Assembly (NCBI RefSeq): GCF_029892965.1 | Contig: NZ_JARXWN010000001.1 | Location: forward strand, 310,001-374,000 | Direction: 5' to 3' | Source: Dysgonomonas sp. PF1-14 | GTDB taxonomy: Bacteria; Bacteroidota; Bacteroidia; Bacteroidales; Dysgonomonadaceae | Length of the DNA: 64,000 nucleotides | In this document: positions 53,232-61,428 of the stretch, in pieces | Numbering within the stretch: the stretch's first letter is position 1 | How the letters are laid out: every line of letters begins with the position of its first letter | Notes under the pieces: model-generated | Told to the model about the DNA's origin: nothing | What the model saw: the letters and a program-made list of their open reading frames with translations, nothing else | The model's database searches: none | Position numbers and translations under genes: made by a program

Positions 53232-54341
53232 TTACTTAGTTTTGCGATCTTTTACCTTTTGTCTTTCTTTGCGTTTCACAAAGAATATATAATAGCCTGT
53301 AATAGGCAGGCTGGCTCCTGCCAAAGAGAAGAAGCAGGTGAATATTTTAGACCAGACACCCCAGTAATTACCTACATGCAGTGAGTACACCCATGCCCAT
53401 ACCTTCACTGTTCCTTCCTGATCTTTGAACAGCGTGGCTTTTGTTATTTCTCCGCTTCTCTTGTCGAAAGCATACTGATCTGCGGCACGCGAGGTGACGG
53501 ACGACTTCTGGTGTACCGTAGCCGATCCGTCCTGTATGCGGATATATTCATAATCGGGATTGGAGGTTTTCAATTCGCCGAATACTGTCTGCCATGAGGC
53601 ATAATTAACCTCTTTCTGCTCGCCTTTATCTTTGTCTCCACGCTGACCTCTTTCCTGTCCCTGTTCTTGCTTTACTTTAGCCCCGAACAGCCTGAAAACA
53701 GTGTTACGATACCAGTCGAACGACCACATCATCCCCGTAAGGGCACATATCAGTAAGACAAGACAAGCATAAGCCCCCAATACATTGTGTAAATCATAAA
53801 ACAATCGCTTCCTGCCTTTGCGAAGCTGTATCTTGAAGCGGCTCTTATTCATTCTTCGTGGCATCCATACAATGAAACCGCTGATGAGGATGAATACAAA
53901 GAGTAGCGTAGAAATACCTACAGTATATTTTCCCCATGTGCGGGTGCCGTCCAACAGCCAGCGGTGGAGTCTCATTATGGTATAGAACGGACTTTCCTGA
54001 AATTTGTAATAACCAGTCACTCTCCCTGTATATTGGTTGACAAAAGCAGTCTGGCGAAATCCTTTTTCGAGTGTCATGCGATATGTCCTTGCCGGATCGT
54101 CCGAAATCTGTACGGAAGCGACAGCATTGGTATCTAGCTGTGCATTAACAAGCGGGATGAGTTCTTCGAGTAGAATAGGTGGATTGCTTGTTTCATATTC
54201 GATAAAATAATGCGAAGGGTTTGATATTTCCAGTATTTCGTCCTGAAATACAAGTATTGCACCTGTAAGGCAAACTATTGTAATGATGATTCCCACAGGA
54301 ATGGATAACCACTTATGAAGCTTCTTTAAAAATACACGCAT
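53232..54341 (-). CDS. PepSY-domain membrane protein (iron-regulated type)
   Basis: 369 residues of the PepSY-TM family: helix 1 near residues 12-33, a periplasmic PepSY domain (SVQISDDPARTYRMTLEKG), helices near 138-160 and 185-210, a second periplasmic part with a Gln/Gly/Lys-rich low-complexity stretch (QEQGQERGQRGDKDKGEQK), and a final helix before a basic tail. Conserved His in LHKWLS, LHRWLLD, LHNVLG and LHVGNYWG could bind heme. Often near TonB-dependent siderophore receptors and thought to reduce ferric siderophores; none is adjacent here. A possible attenuator precedes it. Confidence 0.85.
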   Translation of the reverse strand: MRVFLKKLHKWLSIPVGIIITIVCLTGAILVFQDEILEISNPSHYFIEYETSNPPILLEELIPLVNAQLDTNAVASVQISDDPARTYRMTLEKGFRQTAFVNQYTGRVTGYYKFQESPFYTIMRLHRWLLDGTRTWGKYTVGISTLLFVFILISGFIVWMPRRMNKSRFKIQLRKGRKRLFYDLHNVLGAYACLVLLICALTGMMWSFDWYRNTVFRLFGAKVKQEQGQERGQRGDKDKGEQKEVNYASWQTVFGELKTSNPDYEYIRIQDGSATVHQKSSVTSRAADQYAFDKRSGEITKATLFKDQEGTVKVWAWVYSLHVGNYWGVWSKIFTCFFSLAGASLPITGYYIFFVKRKERQKVKDRKTK

Positions 54342-54365
54342 AATTTTTTCTTTAATTGTCTCACA

Positions 54366-54428
54366 AAAAGAAAACCCGATGTTTCATGAGTTATCATAAA
54401 CACCGGGAATCAACTATCATCAAAGTTA
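54366..54428 (-). promoter_or_regulatory. -7 box and leader hairpin-terminator upstream of the PepSY gene
   Basis: On the minus strand TAACTTTG (54421-54428) is followed by a hairpin (CCCGGTGTTT at 54398-54407 with AAACATCGGG at 54375-54384, one mismatch) and a T-rich run (54366-54374), all before ATG 54341. This layout could stop transcription early unless it is relieved. Confidence 0.5.
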
Positions 54429-54477
54429 AGTAATTCTTAAACTATCATCGATACAAAGATCGATGTAATTATTTTCT

Positions 54478-54678
54478 CCGGCAATCGCAAGAAATAATGA
54501 TATTTTACGCTCCCGGTAACAATAAATAGTGATCCTCCCCAAAACGACATAAATCTATGCTTTATGTCTCAGTATTTATCAGACCGGATACAACCGCCTA
54601 TTTATGCACAGGCGTTTAAAAAATATCGGAGCAAAGGTCTTTATTATCTTTGTTACCGACAATCGCAACAAATAATGA
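54478..54678 (+). repeat. Pair of 23-bp direct repeats in a gene-poor gap
   Basis: CCGGCAATCGCAAGAAATAATGA (first 20 bases shown by position 54478-54497) recurs at 54656-54678 with two mismatches. The 437-bp gap between the PepSY and VanX genes otherwise shows only promoters; a 61-codon frame inside it has no support. Confidence 0.6.
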
Positions 54679-54756
54679 AATTCGGAGAAGCTGATAACAA
54701 GAAATGGGTATTTGAAGGAAAGAAAATGCCCCCCAAGTGTTTACTGTAAAAAGTAT

Positions 54757-54764
54757 TACCTTTG
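54757..54764 (+). promoter_or_regulatory. -7 promoter box (TACCTTTG) of the dipeptidase gene
   Basis: Matches TAnnTTTG; predicted start ~54771. ATG 54779 would have an 8-nt leader, ATG 54794 a 23-nt leader. Confidence 0.65.
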
Positions 54765-54778
54765 TTCTTTTCTAAAAT

Positions 54779-55480
54779 ATGAATAAAACATTTATGAAAA
54801 TAAAAATACACCCTACTATTTTTATCCTGACAATCCTGTTTCTGATACCTTTATCATTGTCTGCTCAGTCAGGAGAAAACGGGCTTGAAGCTTATTTGCA
54901 AACGCAGAAGCTGACTAATGTCAGCCAAGTGGATAAATCGATCTGTTACGACCTGAAGTATGCAACTACTGACAATTTTACCAAAACAATTCTTTACGAC
55001 AGCTTGTTAAATATATATCTGCATCCACTAGCTGCCACCAAATTAATTGAAGCGCAGAAGTATCTGAAAGCCCTTCACCCCGAACTTAGCCTGTTGGTCT
55101 ATGATGCTGTGCGCCCGCTCAGTGTACAACGCAAAATGTACAACGTGGTGCAAAATACAAAATATGCTGCCTATGTAGCCAATCCGTCGCGGACAGGTTT
55201 GCACAATTACGGTATGGCTGTAGACCTTACTATTTGCGATACAGCCGGTAAGCCGTTGGATATGGGTACTCCTTTCGATTTCTTCGGTGCTGCCGCCGGA
55301 ATAAACAGGGAGGCGGAACTTGTACAAAAGGGTGTACTCACCCGGCAACAGGTGAAGAACCGCGAACTGCTGAGAAAGGTGATGACGCACGCCGGATTCC
55401 TCACTATAAGGGGTGAATGGTGGCACTTCAATGCCGTTTCACTCACTGAGGCTAGACGCCAGTACAAAGTGATAGAATAA
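54779..55480 (+). CDS. D-alanyl-D-alanine dipeptidase (VanX-like, M15D), secreted
   Basis: 233 residues, or 228 from ATG 54794 (MKIKIHPTIF), which fits the promoter better. Signal peptide ending near SLSAQS. VanX zinc and catalytic motifs: DAVRPLSVQ, SRTGLHNYGMAVDLT (His and Asp ligands), and GEWWHF (catalytic Glu, third His). Family members hydrolyse D-Ala-D-Ala. A secreted chromosomal form more likely serves peptidoglycan recycling or nutrition than vancomycin resistance, since no vanH or vanA is nearby. Next gene follows after 17 nt. Confidence 0.88.
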   Translation: MNKTFMKIKIHPTIFILTILFLIPLSLSAQSGENGLEAYLQTQKLTNVSQVDKSICYDLKYATTDNFTKTILYDSLLNIYLHPLAATKLIEAQKYLKALHPELSLLVYDAVRPLSVQRKMYNVVQNTKYAAYVANPSRTGLHNYGMAVDLTICDTAGKPLDMGTPFDFFGAAAGINREAELVQKGVLTRQQVKNRELLRKVMTHAGFLTIRGEWWHFNAVSLTEARRQYKVIE

Positions 55481-55497
55481 CAAAAAACAGATTATAA

Positions 55498-56214
55498 ATG
55501 AAACATATTTACATAACCTTTCTGACAGTTTTAGCTCTGAGCTTTTATAGCACCGAAGCTTCGGCTCAGTTTATCGTAGCACAGGACACGGTACGCGGAA
55601 GTGTTGATTTTTGCCCCCGCTTGGGCGATCTCAACAACAGTATTACCGTTCCCAACGACTCCGTTTTTTATATGTTTCCTGCCGACGCGGCAACAGAGCC
55701 ATGGCGCTATGTAGACTACTATCTGCCTTCGCGCAGTACAAAGAGTGGCTATATAGGCGACCGCAAGCTAATGCGTATCGACGATTATGATATAATAGAA
55801 GTGGAGCGCCTTTCATCGCATGGTACTATTTCGTTCAAGAATGATGACGTGCGCGTGAATATTGCCGTATCGCCCGTCACAACCAAAGATACAGCTATAA
55901 AAAAGAATGCAAGAGGAGAATATATTGTGAACGACAAACCGGCAAAAGGTGTTGCCAGAGGGCAATCGCCCCAACTGAAGTATCAGTCGATATCGGTTAC
56001 GATAAAAGGACATAACATCGTTTTCCCGAAAGGGGTATATGAACATTTACTCGACCCCGAAATAGACAACATGATTGTATATTATAATGCCGATAAATCT
56101 ATTGTGTACATCTCTGCAAATAACGGGGGAACAGCCGCTTACTACAATGCCTTGTGGGCTGTGTCTCCAAGAGGTGTTGCTAATGTGTATATCTTCGATC
56201 CGGCTGAGAAGTGA
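55498..56214 (+). CDS. Secreted protein of unknown function
   Basis: 238 residues with signal peptide (to EASAQ). Mature part is beta-rich, with VDYYLPSRSTKSGYIGDRKL (an SH3-like feel) and ANNGGTAAYYNALWAVSPRG near the end. No family recognised. Likely cotranscribed with the VanX-like dipeptidase (17-nt gap), which suggests a periplasmic or envelope role. Confidence 0.6.
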   Translation: MKHIYITFLTVLALSFYSTEASAQFIVAQDTVRGSVDFCPRLGDLNNSITVPNDSVFYMFPADAATEPWRYVDYYLPSRSTKSGYIGDRKLMRIDDYDIIEVERLSSHGTISFKNDDVRVNIAVSPVTTKDTAIKKNARGEYIVNDKPAKGVARGQSPQLKYQSISVTIKGHNIVFPKGVYEHLLDPEIDNMIVYYNADKSIVYISANNGGTAAYYNALWAVSPRGVANVYIFDPAEK

Positions 56215-56480
56215 TTTTAAAAAAAATATTTTAAAATTAGTTAAACAAAATCGACTTATCGGTTGTTCTAATAAAAGTAATATATGCTTTAATTTATATC
56301 TGACCATGATATTGCCTTTATAATATTATTGAACATCAGATTTTCGTAAGAATATCATCGTGAGAGTATTATATTGATGAACGCCCTTAGAATCAATGTA
56401 AGGTTATGGTTTGGTCTTTGCATTTTAGCCTGTGAAGACTTTATTCTTTTTATTTATTGACGCTGTTATGCGCGGATTTA

Positions 56481-56744
56481 ATGGACCTGGATCTGAATAA
56501 TTTAAATAGTGAAGCCATGATTAAAAGCGATGTTGGAATGAATGCAGGGAGCATCCTTACCCTATTGTCAGACAAAGGTAGAATGTCTATTCGTGAGATA
56601 GGAGACTACACCCACTACAAGGACAAAGCAATATTTATAGCCTTAGGCTGGTTGCTAAGAGAGGATAAAGTCATTTTTATGGACAAGAACGGATTGCTAT
56701 GCGTAGAGGCAAAGGATATCTGTTTGAGTGAGATTTACTATTAA
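56481..56744 (+). CDS. Small winged-helix protein (DUF2582-like)
   Basis: 87 residues from ATG 56481; ATG 56517 (MIKSDVG) is also possible. The region NAGSILTLLSDKGRMSIREI followed by KDKAIFIALGWLLREDKVIF is the winged-helix core of the DUF2582 family. Such proteins may bind DNA; target unknown. A frame opening at a TTG (56457) adds residues without support. Confidence 0.7.
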   Translation: MDLDLNNLNSEAMIKSDVGMNAGSILTLLSDKGRMSIREIGDYTHYKDKAIFIALGWLLREDKVIFMDKNGLLCVEAKDICLSEIYY

Positions 56745-56753
56745 CAGAAAAAA

Positions 56754-56786
56754 ACTCCCGCTAAGTATATTATGCTCAGCGGGAGT
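56754..56786 (-). terminator. Terminator shared by the winged-helix and FKBP genes
   Basis: ACTCCCGCT/AGCGGGAGT stem; seven Ts follow on the minus strand, fewer on the plus strand, so it serves mainly the FKBP gene but may work both ways. Confidence 0.85.
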
Positions 56787-56813
56787 TTCCGTATATTATA
56801 TTTTGTATCGATC

Positions 56814-57815
56814 TTATTTAACGATATCCATCAGTTCTACTTCGAAGATCAGGTTTGAAAACGGTTTGATAGTTCCCTGATCCCTGCTTCCGTATGCCAG
56901 GTCGTAAGGAATATACAGCATCCATTTCGAGCCTACAGGCATCAGTTGCAATGCTTCTGTCCATCCTTTGATAACCTGCGTTACACCAAACGTAATAGGT
57001 TCGCCCCTGTCATAGCTGTTATCGAATACAGTTCCATCAAGCAATGTTCCCTTATAATGTACTTTCACGCGATCAGAAGCTGTCGGTGTTTCACCAAAAC
57101 CTTGCATCACAACTTTATATTGGAGTCCGCTAGGTAATGTAACCACACCTTCTGCCGTTTTGTTCTTTTCCATAAACGCATTACCTTCCGCTATTTGTTG
57201 AGCATATTGCCCTTTCAGAGCTTCGGCTTCTTTGGCTTCTTTGGCTTCCATCATTTTCTGCGATGCTGACTGTATCAACTGATCGGTATTATCGATCAGT
57301 GGGGTTTCATTTTTCAGGCTACCTGCAAAGGCTCCGATAAAAGCATCCATATTAAACTTGTCTTCTCCCCCCAGTACATCTGTCGAGAATTGTTTGGTCA
57401 TCGTCCCCAACTGACTGCCGAGAGATATACCCGTATTGAATGCCGTATCGCCATTCTTCTGACGGATTGTCTGCTCGAATCCGGCAAGGAACCGATCCAT
57501 ATTCTTAATATTTGCATTGTTGATAGAGTCGATTTTAAACTTCAATTCTTTGTTCAACTTATCTTTTTTTGCTGCATCCTGTTCAGCTGCTATCTTCTGG
57601 TCATATTCAGCTGCGACAGACACAGTGTCTGTCAGCGCACCTAGCTGTGTGAGGTATGGTATCAGACCGTTCTGAGCAAGGTTTGTCCCTAGTGCATAAG
57701 AAAGGGAATCTTCTGCAGTTTTCAGTATCGGCTGCACAACTTTCTTTTGTGCAGAAACTGCTAATGGGCTGAGCAAAGCACAGGCAACCAAAGAGCAAAT
57801 AAGGTATTTCTTCAT
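56814..57815 (-). CDS. FKBP-type peptidyl-prolyl cis-trans isomerase, exported
   Basis: 333 residues: signal peptide (to AVSAQ, ~23), a helical FKBP_N dimerisation domain in the N-terminal two thirds (SYALGTNLAQNG, DRFLAGFEQTIRQK), and an FKBP catalytic domain at ~225-333 (TPTASDRVKVHYKGTLLDGT, WTEALQLMPVGSKWMLYIP, NLIFEVELMDI). A FkpA/Mip-like folding catalyst of the periplasm. A -7 box TATTTTTG lies at 57888-57895 on the minus strand. Confidence 0.93.
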   Translation of the reverse strand: MKKYLICSLVACALLSPLAVSAQKKVVQPILKTAEDSLSYALGTNLAQNGLIPYLTQLGALTDTVSVAAEYDQKIAAEQDAAKKDKLNKELKFKIDSINNANIKNMDRFLAGFEQTIRQKNGDTAFNTGISLGSQLGTMTKQFSTDVLGGEDKFNMDAFIGAFAGSLKNETPLIDNTDQLIQSASQKMMEAKEAKEAEALKGQYAQQIAEGNAFMEKNKTAEGVVTLPSGLQYKVVMQGFGETPTASDRVKVHYKGTLLDGTVFDNSYDRGEPITFGVTQVIKGWTEALQLMPVGSKWMLYIPYDLAYGSRDQGTIKPFSNLIFEVELMDIVK

Positions 57816-57971
57816 CTCGATATTCTTTTTATAATTGATAATCTATATAGTTTCCAAGTATTGTGTATCTCCTTATCTTTCAAGGTGCAAAAATAGCATT
57901 TTTATTCTGTTAATTTAGATACGGAGAGTAAACTTATTGTGAAATGTTGTAAAAACGTGAAAACTAATCAC

Positions 57972-57979
57972 TACCTTTG
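57972..57979 (+). promoter_or_regulatory. -7 promoter box (TACCTTTG) of deaD with a ~96-nt leader
   Basis: TACCTTTGCAGCC matches strong Bacteroidetes housekeeping promoters; the unusually long leader (57986-58081) may carry cold-responsive structure. Confidence 0.65.
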
Positions 57980-58081
57980 CAGCCGCTTTTATCGGAAAGC
58001 TCTCTTATGTCGAATGATTTTTGGGGTGGGAGTTAACCGTATAAAGGTTTTAATTACCACATAGATATTTGAAAATTTTTA

Positions 58082-59890
58082 ATGAAAACATTTGAAGAGC
58101 TAGGGGTTGCCGCGAATATTCGTAAGGCGATCGAAGAGATGGGATATGAGAATCCCATGCCTGTGCAGGAAGAAGTGATTCCATACCTGCTTGGCGAAAC
58201 AAACGACGTAATAGCATTAGCCCAGACGGGAACAGGTAAAACTGCCGCTTTCGGGTTACCACTTCTACAGAAGACCAATACAAAAGAAAACGTGCCTCAG
58301 GCACTGATTCTTTGTCCTACCAGAGAACTATGCTTGCAAATTGCAAGTGACTTGGCCGATTACTCCAAATATATCGAGAACTTACGTGTTCTCCCTGTAT
58401 ATGGCGGTTCCAGTATCGAGAGTCAGATTAAATCACTGAAAAGAGGAGTGCAGATTATAGTTGCCACCCCGGGACGTCTGATCGACCTGATAAACCGCAA
58501 AACTGTGGATCTGGCCAATGTAAAGAACGTAGTACTCGATGAAGCTGACGAGATGCTGAATATGGGATTCCTCGATAGTATAGACGAAATACTAGCGCGG
58601 GTGCCAGAAGACAGATTGATGCTTCTTTTTTCGGCAACCATGCCAAAAGAGGTAGCCAAGATCACTAAGAAATACATGAATAGCCCTAAAGAGATCACGA
58701 TCGGTCGTAAGAATGAGGGGTCTAACAATGTGAAGCATGTCTACTACATGGTACATGCAAAAGATAAATATCTGGCACTGAAACGCATTGCCGACTATTA
58801 TCCCAGCATTTACGGTATCATCTTCTGCCGTACTCGCCGCGAGACACAGGAGATAGCAGACAAACTGATTCAGGACGGCTACAATGCCGATGCTCTGCAT
58901 GGCGACCTATCTCAGGCTCAGCGTGACTATGTAATGCAGAAATTCCGTATACATAATATACAATTACTCGTAGCCACAGACGTTGCTGCCAGAGGTCTGG
59001 ACGTAGACAGCCTGACACATGTGATCAATTACGGTTTGCCTGACGATATAGAATCATACACACACCGTAGCGGACGTACAGGACGTGCCGGAAAAACAGG
59101 TACTTCCATCGCCATTGTCCATGTAAAGGAGAAAGGAAAGATCAGAGAGATAGAGAAGATCATTAATAAGAAGTTCGAGCAAGGCACCATCCCATCGGGA
59201 GAGGCTATTTGTGAGAAGCAACTTTTCAGTCTGGTAGACAGAATCGAAAAGGTGAAGGTAAACGAAGACGAGATATCTAATCTGCTTCCATCTGTATACA
59301 GAAAGCTCGACTGGCTCGAAAAAGAAGATATCATCAAACGTGTGGTAGCTCTTGAGTTCAACCGCCTGATCGATTATTACCGCGATGCACAGGAAATAGA
59401 ATCACCATCAGACCGTTCTTCATCACGTGACGACAAATCTTACCCACGCCGGAAAGATCGCGATCGTAACGACCGCTCTTCGGGAGGACGCACAGCAGAG
59501 AGAGGCTATTCACGCCTGTTTATCAATGTAGGCCGCACCGACAATGTGAATCCGGCTACCCTTATGGGACTGGTAAACGACTTTGTACCGGAAAAGGTCA
59601 ATATAGGACGTATCGACATAATGCAAAACTTCTCATTCTTTGAAGTTCCCGAAAAAGATGCACAAAAGGTGATCAAATCAATGAGTCGTCAAGAGCAAAA
59701 CGGACGCCGTCTTTCAGTAGAAGTTGCTCAGGGTGGCGGAGGCTCGGATCGTTCGGGCGGAGACCGCAACAACCGCGAGCGTGGTGGTTTCAGAGACAGA
59801 GGTGCAAAAAGAGGAGGTTCAGACTTCAAATCATCGAAACCTTCTGATAAAGGAGGACACAGAAAAGGTCGCAAACCGAAGTTTTCGTAA
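58082..59890 (+). CDS. deaD: DEAD-box RNA helicase (DeaD/CsdA)
   Basis: 602 residues. Helicase motifs: Q-motif near PMPVQEEVIP, I AQTGTGKT, Ia PTRELCLQIA, II DEADEML, III SATMP, V VATDVAARGLDVD, VI HRSGRTGRAG. A DbpA/CsdA-type RNA-binding domain follows (~475-550, LFINVGRTDNVNPATLMGLV), and the tail is Arg/Gly/Ser-rich. It remodels RNA in ribosome assembly and mRNA decay, especially in the cold. A weak hairpin terminator follows at 59921-59951. Confidence 0.94.
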   Translation: MKTFEELGVAANIRKAIEEMGYENPMPVQEEVIPYLLGETNDVIALAQTGTGKTAAFGLPLLQKTNTKENVPQALILCPTRELCLQIASDLADYSKYIENLRVLPVYGGSSIESQIKSLKRGVQIIVATPGRLIDLINRKTVDLANVKNVVLDEADEMLNMGFLDSIDEILARVPEDRLMLLFSATMPKEVAKITKKYMNSPKEITIGRKNEGSNNVKHVYYMVHAKDKYLALKRIADYYPSIYGIIFCRTRRETQEIADKLIQDGYNADALHGDLSQAQRDYVMQKFRIHNIQLLVATDVAARGLDVDSLTHVINYGLPDDIESYTHRSGRTGRAGKTGTSIAIVHVKEKGKIREIEKIINKKFEQGTIPSGEAICEKQLFSLVDRIEKVKVNEDEISNLLPSVYRKLDWLEKEDIIKRVVALEFNRLIDYYRDAQEIESPSDRSSSRDDKSYPRRKDRDRNDRSSGGRTAERGYSRLFINVGRTDNVNPATLMGLVNDFVPEKVNIGRIDIMQNFSFFEVPEKDAQKVIKSMSRQEQNGRRLSVEVAQGGGGSDRSGGDRNNRERGGFRDRGAKRGGSDFKSSKPSDKGGHRKGRKPKFS

Positions 59891-60066
59891 TTCGTAAGGA
59901 ATTTTGATAATATATAATAATAGGGGCTGTTCTTACAAAGGAATAGCCTCTATATATTTAAAACGAAAGGATATGAAACACAAAATTAATCAGAGCTCTT
60001 CTAAGTTCATACATATAAATAAATACCCTATTTCAGGATCACTTTCATTTTACTTCTATCGTTTAA

Positions 60067-60172
60067 GAGTCTGTTTAAATTTCATTCATTCAGATTTTTA
60101 TTCCCAAAAGAGCCTAAAAATGAATGAAAAAGAATCTATAATAAAATATTTTGGTAAAATTTAAACAGGCTC
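60067..60172. mobile_element. MITE of the IS5 family (IS1031-like ends)
   Basis: 106 bp with terminal inverted repeats GAGTCTGTTTAAATTT (60067-60082) and its complement ending AAACAGGCTC (60157-60172), one mismatch, flanked by a TAA duplication (60064-60066 and 60173-60175). End sequence GAGCCTGT and TNA target duplication are features of the IS1031 group. No transposase inside. A 29-bp interior string (60103-60131) is also found at 23968-23996. Confidence 0.75.
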
Positions 60173-60176
60173 TAAG

Positions 60177-60446
60177 TTATAATTCAGCCATAGGCCTATT
60201 TTCATCCTTCAACTTAGAAGAATATTTTTCTTTTAGTCTTCTATTTGCCTCTATACTATAAAATAGTAAAGCAAAAAGTGGGTTTATACATGCAATAACT
60301 AAATATACTTTCTTTCTTGTAGAAGATATGTTTTTATTATTTAAAATCCTGTTTATAACATAAATCACAAACGGGATATAGGCTATAATTGCGATTCCTA
60401 TTTCTAATAAGAAGTCACTCTCCTTTAATAAATCGATCATATTCAT
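60177..60446 (-). CDS. Small membrane protein, 89 residues
   Basis: Two membrane helices (LEIGIAIIAYIPFVIYVI and VYLVIACINPLFALLFYSIE) joined by a basic loop, and a charged tail. The layout recalls PLDc_N-type small membrane proteins, but key motifs are not clear. Its stop lies 5 bp from the MITE, so the original 3' end may have been altered by the insertion. Confidence 0.5.
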   Translation of the reverse strand: MNMIDLLKESDFLLEIGIAIIAYIPFVIYVINRILNNKNISSTRKKVYLVIACINPLFALLFYSIEANRRLKEKYSSKLKDENRPMAEL

Positions 60447-60828
60447 GTACTATTAAAGTATAAATTTTTGATAAATTCGTAGTCCTTGCGCAGGGTTTTT
60501 CATTCCTGAATCGTTGGAGTTCACAGAGATTCCATCATTTTCTATTTCATGATAGTGTTTTCCCGAAAGGCCATCTCTTAGTAGTGCTGCTGCATCTATC
60601 AATGCTGCTTTAGGGCTAACGAAAAATCTTACCCATGCTCTAAGGATAGAAATGTTTTTTTTAACTAAAAAAACTGTTAAATACAAATAAAGCAAAAATT
60701 AAATCAAAATAGTATTTAAAGATGATGTTATTCAACATATCGAACGTTGTTAATACTAAAATAAGATATTTCTATACAATCGCACAATAGCTATGAAATT
60801 CCCGTAAGTAAACATCTGATATACAAAC

Positions 60829-60862
60829 AGCCTGACTAGAGAATAGTCAGGCTTTCTTTTTA
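60829..60862 (+). terminator. Orphan intrinsic terminator
   Basis: AGCCTGACT/AGTCAGGCT, a perfect 9-bp stem with a T-rich tail on the plus strand, but no plus-strand gene precedes it; it may end a small RNA. Confidence 0.75.
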
Positions 60863-60889
60863 TATAACAACTGCATAAAAATCGAGAAG

Positions 60890-61295
60890 GTTTATCTATA
60901 TGTCAGTTAACAGTCAACAGTGATCAGTTAACAATGGAAAGCGATCTTTAAAATAACACTCAGCAGAGCTAATTGATAAATCAGCAGAGCTAATTCGTGA
61001 AAATCAGAAAAAGTAATGAAAATAAAAACGGTGCAAATCCGTTACTTTCGTTACATTTTAGTTAAAAAATTTTTCTCGCAAAGACGCAAAGGAAAGAGAT
61101 GCAAGCCTGTAGGGATTTAAGAGACTCTTCCTTCCGATCAGAGTGGTAGTTGCAGGAATAAAGTGTATATGAGGGCAAAAAGTAACAAGAATTGAAAATA
61201 GCGTAAATCTATTACTTTCGTTACTTTTTAGTTAAAATAACTTCACCTACTGTCGCATAATTATATTGCGCGGTGCATTGCTACGCGATATAATT
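60890..61295 (+). repeat. Repeat-rich intergenic stretch with dispersed-repeat modules
   Basis: 60891-60953 matches copy B. Two 21-bp tandem units begin CAGCAGAGCTAATT (60961 and 60982). Two related modules CGTTACTTTCGTTAC...TTTTAGTTAAAA lie at 61031-61069 and 61201-61236. A CGCAAAGACGCAAAG motif is at ~61077-61091. An inverted repeat AATTATATTGCG/CGCGATATAATT (61259-61270/61284-61295, one mismatch) follows. No gene is seen in 60696-61428. Confidence 0.7.
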
Positions 61296-61428
61296 GTACA
61301 ATGGCGAAGGCAGGCAAATAATAGCCACACACTCTTATCGGGACTACAAATAATTAGTATGGCTATTTTGTTTATATAAAACTTAATCCTTTCTTTGCTT
61401 TTAGGAAATAAAACTCAAACTATTTACT

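Noticed and set aside
54564-54749. Plus-strand open frame of 61 codons before the VanX-like gene
   Set aside because: It contains one copy of the 23-bp repeat and a promoter-like box, and has no protein-like pattern.
54779-55480. Vancomycin resistance cluster
   Set aside because: A single secreted VanX-like dipeptidase without vanH, vanA or vanRS does not make a resistance operon.
59904-60164. Plus-strand open frame after deaD
   Set aside because: Most of it is the MITE and its flank, so coding is unlikely.
60453-60695. Minus-strand open frame of 80 codons
   Set aside because: Starts only at TTG, no promoter, no recognisable domain, and it lies in a repeat-rich gap; at most a gene remnant.
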